Of a DNA stretch of 64,000 bases, positions 44,320 to 55,905 are shown piece by piece (position 1 is the stretch's first letter; every line of letters starts with the position of its first letter). The notes under the pieces were generated by a model that was given only the letters and a program-made list of their open reading frames with translations, was not told where the DNA came from and searched no databases. Made by a program: the position numbers and the translations under genes. Source of the DNA: Macrotis lagotis. Taxonomy: Eukaryota > Chordata > Mammalia > Peramelemorphia > Peramelidae. The stretch is from positions 146,481,091-146,545,090 of the forward strand of contig NC_133658.1 in NCBI RefSeq assembly GCF_037893015.1. The letters run 5' to 3'.

Positions 44320-44690
44320 CTTTCCACACTTAATGAAGCAGCTAAACTGGTCCATTTGTTGTTCCTCCATCTCCATTTTCTGAATCTGTCCCTCATTGCC
44401 CAGAATCCTCTCCCTCTGACTTCCATCTCTTAAAATCCCTGGTTTCCTCTAAAACTCAGTTCATATCCCTTTTTTTGCAGAAGACTTTTCCCAGTTAGTC
44501 TCCTCATGTAAGATTACCTTCCCTCTACTCTGTATGTATCTTATGTTATAGAACTATTTGTTTATATGCTACTTTCCCACTAGATTGTGAACTCCATGAG
44601 GGCAGGGTCTATATGGTTCTTGCATTTTTTTTTGAATCTCAAAATGTAGTACAATGTCTGGTATATTTTTACATTCCTAATAAGCATTTA
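44320..44690 (+). mobile_element. L2 LINE 3' end
   Basis: Well-kept L2 end: ctctccctctgacttccatc, tttttgcagaagacttttcc, ctactctgtatgtatcttat, cactagattgtgaactccat and gagggcagggtctatatggt, with the closing aataagcattta. Confidence 0.88.
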
Positions 44691-45664
44691 CTTGCCAGAT
44701 TAAATACCTGTGTGCAAAAGCAACCCATTAAAGAGAAATAATTATCCTTAAACAGATATTATTTCAAGGTGGACTGGTTTATACAAAGAAATTCTGAAGA
44801 TACTTTGGTTCTTTCTTTTATAAAATATAATTCTTCATAAAATCATATAATACCTTATTTTACCTAATATATATACCTAAATATATTTGTCTAATATAAG
44901 ATTTGAGAATTTTTAAAAAATTGATCAAATTTGTCAAATCTCCATTTTACTGATAGGGCTTTCAAAGGGATCACCAAATAATCCTTCTGTATAAGATAAA
45001 TGGACCATTGTTTTTATCTTGAAATGTAACATCAGTTATATAAACAATGAGTTGTTTTGCAAGAAATGATGAAAATGATATCATAGAAAGGATAAAGAAA
45101 TGGAAAAAGTGGTGAAAGGTGATTTATAGATGTATCAAGAGGAAGGAATGACAGGTCCATGTTACAGTGGTACTCAAGTGTTGCTAGGAAACCAGGAAGA
45201 CCCAAAAAGGTGAAATTTCTCTTCTTCTCACCCTAAGAACTTACAGGAGGACATGGACAACAGGTAAGGTAGAGATGAATTGTACATTATAGCACTGAAT
45301 AGAATCCCCACATTTATGCCATTACAGATACATTAATGTGCTTAAAAAAACTAAGACTTTCATTGTCATTTTGCTGTGAAGGAATTCAAATAATATACAG
45401 ACCTTTCTATTTTATAAATGCTTCAATTCCCACCTTGATCCTTGGCTAAGGTACTAAAAAAAGGATAATATAGTAATAGGACTTCAATGGTCTGAATTTA
45501 GGCTGTCATTAGAAGGAAGTGAGAACAAATTTCATTTCAAATCTTAATTCTTTCAGGGTTGAGGTATATTAAGTATCTGCCCTGACCCTATTTCCATTTA
45601 GTTGTAGACCAACAAGCACACTTTACTTCATTGTCCAATTCTTTACAATTAAAAGTTAGAAAAC
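44691..45664. other. intron; one RFX-like X-box word
   Basis: Unassigned intron. At 45180-45192 the word gttgctaggaaac resembles an RFX/X-box half-site pair, but single matches of this size occur by chance. Confidence 0.4.
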
Positions 45665-45930
45665 AATGCATTAAAATTTCATCAATCAGTCAATAGGTCA
45701 GGTGTACCGTACTATGTGCTGGAAAAACAAAGAAAGGCAAAATCCACAGCTCCTGTCCTCAAAGAGTTTAGTCTCTATTGGGTAAGACAACATAAACAAA
45801 TAGCTACTTAAAATAAACATACAGAGTAGATGGAGAAAGTATGTACAGAAAGACTTTAGAAGCTAGGGGTCTGGGAAAGATCTCCTGCAAAAGGTAGAAT
45901 TTGAGCTATCTTGAAGAAAGCTGCATCTCT
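45665..45930 (+). repeat. ancient mammalian interspersed repeat, family not named
   Basis: Reads tgtaccgtactatgtgctgg, aaaacaaagaaaggcaaaat, ctcctgtcctcaaagagttt and ctgggaaagatctcctgcaa. It shares its order with 16090-16400. Confidence 0.5.
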
Positions 45931-46051
45931 TTAAAACCCTCCATTAAGTTAAAATATGCTTCCTGTATTCTTCCTATTTAGGTCAAATTATTTTAGTAAA
46001 TGAACTGGTAAAGAAGAGAAGGACTTATTACCTGGAACCCTATATACTTAC

Positions 46052-46184
46052 AAGACTCCTGCCACTCTCGTTCTTCCTTGTTAAATTTCTGAGTTTCTTT
46101 CCAACTCTTATACATCTGTCTGGTTCTCTCTTCTTCTACTTGTTTCAGTTCCTCATCTTGTTTTTTCCTCATTGTTTCTTTCTT
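46052..46184 (-). CDS. SH2D4A: SH2D4A exon, charged coiled-coil segment
   Basis: A 133-nt exon: 44 codons and the first base of a leucine. The acceptor is tttaaaacag and the donor is GTCTT before gtaagt (consensus). It encodes KKETMRKKQDEELKQVEEE, then RTRQMYKSWKETQKF and NKEEREWQES. It is highly charged, with E/K repeats typical of a long alpha helix or coiled coil. The first bases read cag-aag, a tandem NAGNAG acceptor, so a three-base alternative that drops one lysine is possible. Compared with the human protein as I remember it, the WKE...EWQ interval looks longer here by several residues; this memory-based comparison is uncertain. Confidence 0.94.
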
Positions 46185-46444
46185 CTGTTTTAAAAAAACC
46201 CAATATGCTTTACATATTCAATATTGGTGACTGATTAAAAATGCCTTAAATTCTACATAGAAAGGACAAGAACACTACATCACAAGTGGAATGTATCTTT
46301 TTAATTTTCATGAAATAATAGGGGGAAACATGAACACAAATCCCAATTTCAATTTAACACTTACTTAGAGTATTTTTGATATCCTGATCTAAGATTTTTA
46401 AAATTCAAAACTCTTTCACAAAAGTAAAGGAAACTAAATAGATG
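46185..46444. other. intron, nothing recognised
   Basis: AT-rich intron sequence upstream of the acceptor at 46185. Nothing recognised. Confidence 0.5.
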
Positions 46445-46468
46445 ATAATATTATTATAATAATATTAT
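46445..46468. repeat. perfect 24-bp AT palindrome
   Basis: The 24 bases equal their own reverse complement exactly (outer half ataatattatta). It lies in a longer (TAA/TTA)-rich patch, so it may be simple-sequence drift. Confidence 0.95.
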
Positions 46469-48189
46469 AATATGCTATCTGCAATGCAATAATTATCCCA
46501 TAATTACTTGGCCAACAGCCAATGTAGTATGGATGGCATATGAATACTGCTGTAGATAAGATCATAGTTTGAATTGTGATTATTTGACAAATAGATGGTA
46601 TCAATTGTCAGATAGATTGATTTTTCATGTCCTCTAGAGACTTCTTTAAAAAATTCTCATTCTGTCTTACTTTGCTTAGTGAATTAAAAATAACAAAAAA
46701 TGAGCTTCACAGATAAAGAATAGATGATATTTGGCTTTGACTATGGTGTTGGCTTTAAAGAACTACAGCACTTAGTCATTTTAATTCATCGAGAAAATGG
46801 ATTTTCAGCACCATCTTCAATAATTTATCTTTATGTTTCCTACATAGATAACAAGTGCCTTCTTTTTAAAGAATGTCTTAATAATCCATTTAAAGTAGTG
46901 GATTAAGGACACACAGCTGTAAGCCAGGAACAAGAATCAAGGTGAAGGTTGGGAATAATCAGTGGAGGAAAGAAACAGTCCAAGAAATAAGTGAGAAGTA
47001 AGGTGAAGACAAAGAAGCAGAAAGAAGTCAGGAATCACACATGTAACCAAGAGTCATGTTGGAACATTGGTTAAAGCAATCAGAAAAGCAAAAAAACCAG
47101 TCATAATGCACCCAAACAAGAGACCTGGAAACTGGGAAACTTACTCTTTCTCTTAATGGGTTTCCAGGGTATGGCCATCTCAGATTGGAGGCTCAGACTT
47201 CAGTAGCAGAAATAGCAAAGCCTAACAGAGAGCAAGTACTTTTAGAAAGGAATTCTGCTCTTGAATAGACTATTTACTTACAACCAGTAGGTAAATTTAG
47301 CTGTGATTCCAGTGATTGATTTGCTCTTTTCCTCTAGGAAGATGGTGGCAATTTGGGTACAATGAGTGGTTGGTAGAATAGAGCAACCTTAACGAAGTAT
47401 GCAATGGGTGAAGCCATGATCTACATCCTGCTAATACTTGCTTTAACCAACTGAGCTAAAAGGTGCTTAAGGAAGTCCATACTTAACATTCATTGCTTGA
47501 AGGATTGTGTGTGAGCTGAAGTAAAGGGAGATGAGGGAGAAAATCTGAGTAGAAGTTCTAAAACAAGGTCTAAGTAACCAATGGAAAGTCTATTGAATAA
47601 GCTTGCTTAAGCACCACTAAGAATCAGAACACAGAACCTATGGTTCCCACTGCAATGCTAATTCTTACCCTTTCCCAATCTTGTATCCACATACTAGCAT
47701 AAGGGTTCATTTTTTTCCAAGAACCGTCTCGCTGTAGAATTAAGGTATACCAGTGAGAGTGTTTAATATGTTGTTAGATGTCTTTAATGGGTGACATTTA
47801 TTTTATAGGATGAGTGATGCAGCATGTTGGGATAACTATTTGCTATCAAATACAATTCAATTTAAGATGGATATATTGATAGTCTATCAAACTCTATTGC
47901 AATGCTCATTACAGATATCAGACGGATCCCATAAAACTGCTCATTTCTAAATTGTTAACTTTTTTCTTGGAACATTTACAGCATCCTAAAGCTAGATATA
48001 CCCTATGTGATGATGCATATTTTAGCATAAGGATGGATCAATGACCTCAATTGTGCAATCACAACCCAATCATAACTTTTTATTCCCTGGAATTATACTC
48101 ATATCCTTCCACAAATCCTCTTAATCACCATGCTAGAGATCTTTCTCCAGTTCTTTGGGGTTTTTTTCCTCTTTTCAATTTGTTGGGTT
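46469..48189. other. intron, nothing recognised
   Basis: About 1.7 kb of intron with no recognised repeat, exon or RNA gene. It is one of the longest stretches of unrecognised sequence here, so it may hold conserved non-coding sequence; I cannot test this without alignment. Confidence 0.5.
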
Positions 48190-48668
48190 TTGTTGTTTTT
48201 TCTTTTAATTGGTTTATTGATTTTTTTTTAATTTTTAAGCACAGTTATTTCCAGCTACCCTCCTCTCCCCATTAAGCCTCTCTTGTAACAAAGAAAAATA
48301 GGTAAGCAAAACCAGTCAGTACAGTGACTATATGCTTCATCTAAAAACAAAGTATCCCACCTCCAAGGTAGGTTTTTATTATCTGTTCTTTGGGAACAAG
48401 ATTGGTTGATACAGTTACTTACTTACTTTGCTTTTCCTTTAATTTATATTAAATTATAGTTCTTGTACATAGCTCTCCCCTTATTCTGCAGACTTCACTC
48501 TTCATCTTTCATACATTTCTTCAAAAATTAACTTTTTTTGTTTTTACTGATTATGTTCACATTGCACAAATTATTTGGCCTTTCTTCAATCAATAGGCAC
48601 CTGCATCGATTGTCCTTTTACACCACAAAATTGAGGACTATAAATATTTGTTGTATATTGAACCTTTG

Positions 48669-48709
<41 letters not shown>

Positions 48710-49060
48710 AAATTTGTTATATATTGAATCGGTCTTTGACTTCCATATTCAGTACCAGGTTAGGGCAATGAATGTTTTACTCATCTCACATAATTCCAAA
48801 CCCCCCCCCATAGTCTTATAAAATTAGTTTCAATAACAGTGTAATTAATATGGCTATCCACTTTCATTTCCTTCAATAATAACTTTTCTCTTTTTATTAT
48901 CTTTACCAGTTTCATGATGTGAGATAAAATTCTCCCTTATTTTAATTTGTATTTCTCTTAAAATTAGTAACTTGGATTTTTTCATGTTTTTATATTCTTC
49001 TTAGATTTTATATTCTTCTTATAATTCTTCTTTTGAAAACTGTTCATATCATGACCCCAA
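48190..49060 (-). mobile_element. L1 LINE 3' UTR and ORF2 end, antisense
   Basis: Antisense L1-like blocks: attaagcctctcttgtaaca near 48272, ttcaatcaataggcacctgc near 48585, ggactataaatatttgttgt near 48634, and tttgtatttctcttaaaatt near 48947. A (TG)n run at 48672-48706 has expanded inside it. Diverged. Confidence 0.65.
48672..48706. repeat. (TG)n microsatellite
   Basis: About 17 uninterrupted TG units inside an antisense L1 relic. Confidence 0.97.
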
Positions 49061-49499
49061 TATATCTATATATTTATTCCAATATCTTAATATGCTTGCA
49101 TATCTAAACATAAATGCACACATATGTATCTATATAAATTATGATAATAAATTTTGCCATTCAAGAAGCATTTCTGAAATGCCTACTATGTTCCAGACAC
49201 TGTACTAGATAGTAGGTATATAAGCAATCCCTACTGTTTTTATGTCAGTCATTTTTTGAACTGACCCCATTTTCTATTTTTTAACTAGTAGGAAATAGTT
49301 TTGATGATTACTACTTTAAAAATACAGTTTGATGACTGGAAATACTATTTCTCCCTAAATCCTACTTTGATTTTCCTTATTTCCCTTAAGATTCTAATTC
49401 TCTTATTCCTCCAAATGAATTTTGTAATTATTTTGTCTAGATTTATAAATTATCCCTTTGATGGTTTGATTGGTATAATATTAAATCTATATATCATAA
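49061..49499. other. intron, weak old repeat
   Basis: A short match at 49155-49240 (ttcaagaagcatttctgaaa, tgcctactatgttccagaca) resembles the repeat at 16090 and 45665. The rest is unassigned. Confidence 0.45.
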
Positions 49500-49690
49500 A
49501 AATACAGAATTTGAGAGCTGGAAGCAATGTTGGTAGTTTTGTAGTCCAACCAGCAGGAACAGAATTCCCAACTATACCATAATCTGACAAATGGATATCC
49601 AGGGACTACTTGAAGATGACCACAGAGAAGAATTCACCTCTTCTTGAGAACAGTTTTAATTTAGGAAGTTTTTCCTGATATCTAACCTAA
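49500..49690 (-). mobile_element. L3/CR1-type LINE 3' end, antisense
   Basis: Antisense L3/CR1: gaatttgagagctggaagca, gtagtccaaccagcaggaac, gggactacttgaagatgacc and taggaagtttttcctgatat. Confidence 0.8.
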
Positions 49691-49720
49691 ATGTACTTAT
49701 TAATTTAGCGAGTACCGTGG

Positions 49721-49874
49721 GTTTTTTTTTTTTTAGGTTTTTGCAAGGCAAATGGGGTTAAGTGGCTTGCCCAAGGCCACGCAGCTAGGTAATTAGTGTC
49801 TGAGATCAGATTTGAACCCAGGTACTCCTGACTCCAGGGCTGGTGCTTTATACACTGTGCCACCTAGCCTCCCC
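49721..49874 (-). mobile_element. short marsupial tRNA-SINE, antisense
   Basis: Full antisense copy with a poly-T start, then gttaagtggcttgcccaagg, tttgaacccaggtactcctg and the head tgccacctagcctcccc. A short imperfect duplication (agtaccgt at 49711-49718, agtactgt at 49876-49883) flanks it. Confidence 0.93.
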
Positions 49875-50419
49875 TAGTACTGTTTTTTTTTTTATTATCA
49901 TATTAGCATGACTCAACCAGAGCAATGAATAATTCTTCATTTATTGAAGTCTTTATTTAAGCAATGGTTTGTGGTCACATTTTCTGAGTTGATCTTAGTC
50001 TTTTAACTCAGATATTTTATATGATCCACTTATTTTGAAAGGAATTTCTATTACAAGGATTTCCTCCTTGTTTCTGTTAGAACTGTAGGAAAATGCTACT
50101 GATTTTTTTTTTTTGGATTTATTTAGTATCCAGGTAGTTTATTTGAAACTATTGTTCATCTCAATTAATTTCTCTAATGTTCTCTGAGTTTTTCTATGTA
50201 AATAATCATGCTCTCTGCAGACTAGAATTCATTGGTTTCCTCTCTGCTGTCTATACCTTTCATTTTTCACACTGCTTTCTAGTAATCTTTTTCACAACCT
50301 TGCCAATCTCCTTACTGCCATCTATACACTTTTTCTAACTGCTCCTTACCTCCCAAATTAGCTTTGCCATTGTTCTTGGATAAGGAGTATCAATCTATAC
50401 TCTCAGATTCTACTCATTA
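49875..50419. other. intron, AT/T-rich
   Basis: T-rich sequence that may be antisense LINE remnant, with the start of L2-like pyrimidine-rich sequence from about 50230. No exon was found. Confidence 0.4.
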
Positions 50420-50590
50420 TCCCTGTAACTTTCAGGACCAAAATGTCCCTTTGTGGCATTTCCTAATGTATGTTCACTTATCCCATAAGAATATAAGTTC
50501 CTCAAGGGCAGAGAGTTTTTGTGCTTATATTTGCATTTCCAAAACTTATGGCAGTACTTGGAACATATTAAATATTTAATAATAAATGTT
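50420..50590 (+). mobile_element. L2 LINE 3' end
   Basis: Sense L2 end: ttatcccataagaatataag, ttcctcaagggcagagagtt, tacttggaacatattaaata, then ataataaatgttctttcat. Confidence 0.78.
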
Positions 50591-50599
50591 CTTTCATAC

Positions 50600-52270
50600 A
50601 TTTTTCTCTTTGCTTTTTTTTGCTATACTTAGCATATTTATAACTTTGTCGGTTCTAAAAACTATCTAAGGGGATTATCCTTGATTTACTCTTATACTAG
50701 GAAAGATTCCAATATTTCTTTAAGGCAAATAAACAATACTAATTCTTGGCTACACACACCCACACACATTTTTGAAGATGTTAAAGGGTTCTTCTATGAT
50801 TTTTAGTTTTTGACATAAATGAGTGCTATGTTTTGTTGAAAGCTCTTTTCTACATTGTGGATAAAATCACACAGCTTTCTAATATGATGAATATGTTGTT
50901 TTTATTTTCATATCCCAAGTATATATACAACTTGATCAATCTGATTTTTTAATATATACAGCTTGTAGTCTCTTGACTGTGAATATATTTACATTTTTCC
51001 AGCAATATTCAATTTCTCAATTTATTTCTCCCTGGTTTGGGAGCATTTAATTAATTAATAAAAGGAGTTTGATAAACTACCTTCTTTCTCAATTTTTTTT
51101 TTTAGGATTTTGAAAGGTAAATGGGGTTAAGTGGCTTGCCCAAGGCCACACAGCTAGGTAATTATTAAGTGTCTGAGACCGGATTTGAACCCAGGTACTC
51201 CTGATTCCAAGGCAGGTGCTTTATCTACTATGCCACCTAGCCACCCCCTCAATTTTTAATAATAATATTTAATAATAATTTAATATTTAATAATAATATT
51301 TGCAGCATGTACATTAAGCTGTTCTTTAAATACTTCATAGCATTCACTTACAAATCTCTCCTTTTGGTATTTCATTTATAGTTTACTCAGTTCTTTTACT
51401 GACATTGGGTTGTTTAAGATATCCATTTCTTCCTTTAAAAATTAAAGTATTTTATGTTTTTGTTGACAAACACTTATTTTCCCCTAGTAATCACTTTGAT
51501 GGCATATAAATGTATATAGTAGTTTTTGATAATCTATTTCCTTTCTGTTGTGAATCAACTTTTTCAGTTTTTCAATTTAGGTAGGATTGTTTTCTTCTTT
51601 CTTTATAAAAATTATTTTTAAATATGATTTGTTCATTTTCTTAGTTTTTTCAAAATACCAGGTCTCAGTTTTATTTGACAATCTTATACTATTTTCCCCC
51701 AATTTTGTTGATGTCTCCCTTATTTTGAAATGTCTTCATTTTGTTCTTGGGTTCTAGGGGTTCTTATTTTTCAATTTTTAAAAATGCAGGGCCATCTCAT
51801 TAATCTTTTTTTTCATGAAAATATATGTATTTAAGGATGTATATTTTCCTCTAATAACTACTTCAGTGGTTTTGGCATGATGCTCCATTGTAAATATTCT
51901 CTAATATATTTATTGTTTCTGTGATTTCTTTTCTTTGATCATTCATTATTCAGGCTTTTATCACTTAGTCTCTACATATATATATATATATTTTTTTCTC
52001 ATTTACTTTATTGATTAGTAATTCTTTATATCAAAATCTATAAAGTATGGAATTATTATTTCTATTTTGGAATGATTCTTTCAGAATTCTTTATGGCCTA
52101 GCACAAAATTAATTTTTAAATGTAACACGTGGTGCTGAAAAATGCATATATTATTCAACGTTTCCTTTCAGAAATTGCCACCAGTCTTTAACATTTACAG
52201 CAATTTGTTTAGTTCTATGCTTTCATTCTTGTTTATCTTTCTTTTGGATTTATCCAGATCCTATAATTAA
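50600..52270 (-). mobile_element. L1 LINE ORF2 region, antisense, split by a SINE
   Basis: Long T-rich stretch whose reverse complement has the base use and order of L1 ORF2: plus-strand blocks tttattgtttctgtgatttc near 51911, tgatcattcattattcaggc near 51936, attctttatatcaaaatcta near 52022 and agaattctttatggcctagc near 52085. It is interrupted by an antisense SINE (51098-51247) with a clean duplication. All frames are broken. Confidence 0.65.
51098..51247 (-). mobile_element. short marsupial tRNA-SINE in L1, antisense, with TSD
   Basis: Full antisense copy: gttaagtggcttgcccaagg, cacagctaggtaattattaa, tttgaacccaggtactcctg and the head gccacctagccacccc. The duplication ctcaattttt lies at 51088-51097 and 51248-51257. 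Confidence 0.94.
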
Positions 52271-52331
52271 CTGTGTGATTATCAGCCTTTTTACAAATAA
52301 GTTAGTCTTTCCTTTTAGAAATAGATATTAT

Positions 52332-52480
52332 AGGGGTGGCTAGGTGGCACAGTGGATAAAGCACCAGCCCTGGAGTCAGGAGTACCTAGGTTCAAATCTG
52401 GTCTCAGACACTTACTAATTACCTAGCTGTGTGCCTTGGGCAAGCCACTTAACCCCATTTGCCTTGCAAAAAAACAAAAA
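52332..52480 (+). mobile_element. short marsupial tRNA-SINE with 15-bp TSD
   Basis: Full sense copy: ggggtggctaggtggcacag, ccctggagtcaggagtacct, acctagctgtgtgccttggg, and an A-rich tail with a C. The duplication agaaatagatattat is identical at 52317-52331 and 52481-52495. Confidence 0.96.
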
Positions 52481-52539
52481 AGAAATAGATATTATGCCAT
52501 TTGGCGGTACAATATAGTATTTTTATAACACTCAAATTT

Positions 52540-52990
52540 TACAACATGCTTTAAATATATTCTCTCATTTGATCACTACAACTACCCTGTAAGATAGGTG
52601 TTGTCATTATCTCCATTAGAAGCATCTATCTGTCACAGTTGATTGGAGTCGTGAAGATGAAATCACACACTTATAGTTGTGTTAATACTGGGCAAGGATT
52701 TGCCTTAATTTCCTCAAATGTAAAATGGGCATAGTAATAGCACCCACCTTGAACAGTTATGATGATAAAATGAGATGGCATCTGTAAAACCCTTAACAAT
52801 GTCTGGTACATATATGGTAGGCTTAATATAAATATTTATTTTCTTTACTCATTTTGCAAGTGAAGAAACAGAGACTTGGGTAAAAGTTTATTGTCCTAAA
52901 TGAAGAAAGTGAGACTTGGGTAAATGTTTATGGATCCAAACTCACATCTTCTGTCTGACTCTAGATCCAGTGTTCTATCTTCTATAAGTC
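52540..52990. mobile_element. cluster of MIR-type SINE pieces in both orientations
   Basis: An antisense piece (about 52540-52620, catttgatcactacaactac), a sense piece (about 52670-52850, taatttcctcaaatgtaaaa, taaaatgagatggcatctgt) and a second antisense head (about 52850-52990, actctagatccagtgttcta) adjoin. Confidence 0.6.
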
Positions 52991-53393
52991 TTAGCTAGCA
53001 TACGTATTTGATGAGGATATTGTGTCAATGACTATACTGCCTTTAAGCATAATGTAGTTAATGTCTTTAACTCTATCAACATTATCAACTTTTATGTTTA
53101 TATTATTTGGAGACATGATTGCAAACTTCTGTTTTCTGAGAGTCTCCTAAAGCAAAAATATATTGTTCTAATTCCTCATTTTGCCTCAGTGTGGCTCTGT
53201 GTTTTAAATGGATTTTTTCCAAGCAGCAATTGTAGAATTTTGTTTTGTAAGGTTGAATGTTGTTTTCTGAAACCATTTTTGGATTTTGCTGTTAGCTTTA
53301 ATTTCACCTGAGACATATATTGGTATGCAGAAATTATTTTAGAAACAGGTATTAATCATTTCCCCTTGATTTAAAACTTCAGAGTTTTCTTAC

Positions 53394-53474
53394 CTGTTGA
53401 AATCCATAGGTTTTCATTCGATTGATAGAATCTGCCAACATCTGTTGAATATTTCTTGATGAACTGGAGGGCAA
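53394..53474 (-). CDS. SH2D4A: SH2D4A exon, Ser-rich/helical segment
   Basis: An 81-nt exon, 27 codons, phase 0 at both ends, between the acceptor aaatccttag (pyrimidine-poor) and the consensus donor CAACAG before gtaaga. It encodes LPSSSSRNIQQMLADSINRM then KTYGFQQ. The word SSSRNIQQMLADSINRMK is what I remember in mammalian SH2D4A at the start of the conserved C-terminal half, and it is absent from SH2D4B. Phase 0 at its end matches the start of the exon at 46184. It is the most upstream exon I can find. The remaining N-terminal exons, including the start codon, must lie beyond the window or were missed. Confidence 0.9.
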
Positions 53475-53719
53475 CTAAGGATTTAATAATCCAGATTTAC
53501 TATTATTATTTGATTTAACACTCCAATTTCAAAAGAGACAAGCAAGGGATTATTAGCAAAAGGTCAGCAATCATGGGTGGGTGGAGAGTACAGTATTGTA
53601 TTATGGGAAGAGAACTGTACCTAGGATCAGCAAATATGTATCTAAATTCAAATACTGTTACCTATGAATTATGGGATTTAGGGTGATACACACTTGTAGG
53701 ATAGACTTTAAAGCTCACA

Positions 53720-53905
53720 AACAAGAATTAAACAATAATGGGACCTCAGAGATCTTATTGTCCAATTCTCTCATTTTACAGAGGAATAAACAGAGACCCA
53801 GAGAGAGGTTGCTTAATGTCACAAAAGTAGTACATGTCAATATTAGAATTTGAACCCAGGTTCTATGATTTTCAAGCCAAAGCTCTTCCCACTCAGTGTT
53901 CTTTT
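53720..53905 (-). mobile_element. MIR3-type SINE, antisense
   Basis: Antisense: gggacctcagagatcttatt, gtccaattctctcattttac, agaggttgcttaatgtcaca, and the head tttcaagccaaagctcttcc. Confidence 0.8.
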
Positions 53906-54128
53906 GAAAGCTATAAAGTATGAATTGATAATGTACTGAAAATGAATTATGATTGTTAAGACTCAAAAATTACAGGAGGAATGTTAATATTAGGACAGGT
54001 CTAGGGGAACCTCAACCTCCTCAAGGCACAGAAGTGATTTTCACTAGAACTATATCAAAGCAATTTCCATGAAAAAAGCAGCAGGACAGTTGCTGCTTTA
54101 TATCCGTAGAGAAGATAAAAGTCCAGAC

Positions 54129-54158
54129 GTGTGTGTGTGTGTGTGTCTGTGTGTGTGA
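54129..54158. repeat. (GT)n microsatellite, interrupted
   Basis: GT run with a single TC interruption. Confidence 0.93.
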
Positions 54159-55084
54159 TAGCTCAAAGGCAAATGACAAACTACATATTATAATTGTCTT
54201 TCCTTACGCTTGATAAAGAAACTATCTTAAGGACTATATAGATCAGAGATTCTTCACTTTTTCTACATCTTAGACCACCTGAAGCCTAAGGATCCCTTGT
54301 CAGGTGAATTAATTTTATTACATAGAATAAAGCACATCAGATAACAAAATAAAGCAATTATGTTGAACTACAGTTAATTTTTTTACAATCATGAATCCCA
54401 TAGGGTCTGTGGAGTACTGGTTGAGCCTGTGATATACATAAACAATATATACTGATTGGCAAAGGATCTTTGCAAAGGAATGTGCTCCTCAGAAGAAAAT
54501 AAGTCTTTCTAGAACTGACTGAGAAAAAGGAGATGAGGGAGAAAAGTTAGGGAGATAGGGAGATAAGTGTACATGTCTTAGGAGAAGTTAATGGTATAAG
54601 GATCCCTATAATGATCAACAAGGTTGAATTGTATTTAAGGTATATGCTGCAATTCCTCAGTGGGTCCCATACTCAGGTTTGTTATTTATGGACAAGTTTA
54701 GATTTAACTTCCTCATCATCTGAGAACAATGACAATGATAAAGATTATTTAATGTTTTCTATAATAAACTTGGAGGTTTGCTTCAAAGATGGTATATCTC
54801 TCTTTTTTAGTTTAGAAATAGTCTCAGGGGTTTATCCTTGTTAAAATATATAATTACCCATCTGAAAACCTGTCCCTGCATCCCTCAAGCTGCATATTGC
54901 TGAGACCTCAGATTGTCTTTTATGTCTGCTATCCCTGAATAGGACTAATAAAATAGCATCAGTTGCAAGCTCCAAGCCATGCTGCATGAATATTTTTGGT
55001 CTGGACTTGGAATTTTCTCCCTGAAGGGAATTTCCCATGTGGAAACTTCTTCCACCAATGTCCAACAGTAACTTGTCAGTAATT
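54159..55084. other. upstream intron, nothing recognised
   Basis: No exon or repeat recognised. Frames open for 70-80 codons on both strands have no similarity to SH2D4A upstream exons. Confidence 0.5.
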
Positions 55085-55345
55085 TTGTCTCAGAGTCACT
55101 GAGAGATTAGGTGATTTGCTGCCTGGGTCAAAATCCTGGGCAGAGTGATTTTGAGTAGTCACTACTTTTCTGAGCCTCATTTCTGCATGTATAAATTGTT
55201 CATAATGGCTCCTGTGGCACAAGCTTATAGAATCAAGGTGAGGTCATCAACATAAAGTGCTTGGCAAAATTTAAAGTATTACTATATAAATGTAAGGTTT
55301 TATTATTCCTTCTGACACCAAGGCTGGCCCTCTACCCACTGTGCC
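55085..55345. mobile_element. MIR-type SINE pieces
   Basis: Sense-type core (gtcactacttttctgagcct, catttctgcatgtataaatt) and a tail with aaagtgcttggcaaaattta. It is followed by an antisense head fragment (caaggctggccctctaccca). Diverged. Confidence 0.55.
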
Positions 55346-55474
55346 ATGCTATACAAAGTCATAATTTATAATAAGTCTGTTACTTTAATCATCTTTAAAA
55401 ATAATAATAAACCAATGTTAAACAGCTAAACCACAATGATTTTTTTAATGACTGAATTAAATTTTTATAAAAGG

Positions 55475-55625
55475 TATATATATAGAATATTATATGTATA
55501 TTATAATGTACTACATATAAATAATATACAATATATACTTTATAGTATTTATATTATGTTTATAGTATGAAAATGCACATATAATAAAATTATAGTATAT
55601 ATATGGAGAGATTATTATACTTTTC
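55475..55625. repeat. TA-rich low-complexity region
   Basis: Almost pure A/T with short palindromic TA words; no element recognised. Confidence 0.85.
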
Positions 55626-55769
55626 TTTCTCATTAATCTCTAAATAATCTCATAAAATATTTCAATGGATTCATGATCTCATTATTATGGGTATTTTCTC
55701 TAAAAAGAAAAACAGATTACAATCTATTTGTGCCCTTTCATTCCAAAGAATTCTTGCCAAGGAGGATTT

Positions 55770-55905
55770 AAGTTCAAAGCCAGTTTCTGATAATTACTAC
55801 ATGTGTGAGCTTAGTTTATTTAACCTTAGTTTTTCTCATCTATAAAATAAGAAGGTTGCACAACTAGCCTTTGAGGTCCCTCCAGGTTCTAAATTTATGA
55901 TGGTA
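55770..55905 (+). mobile_element. MIR3-type SINE with L3-like tail
   Basis: Sense: tacatgtgtgagcttagttt, tagtttttctcatctataaa, and the L3/CR1-shared end cctttgaggtccctccaggt, ttctaaatttatgatggtat. Confidence 0.75.

Noticed and set aside
11485-53474. Assignment of the gene to the paralogue SH2D4B
   Set aside because: The Ser-rich opening, the PPLPPKP run, the ILTLKKANELL helix and the LLLYPCGQQ tail match SH2D4A as I remember it, whereas SH2D4B differs at each of these.
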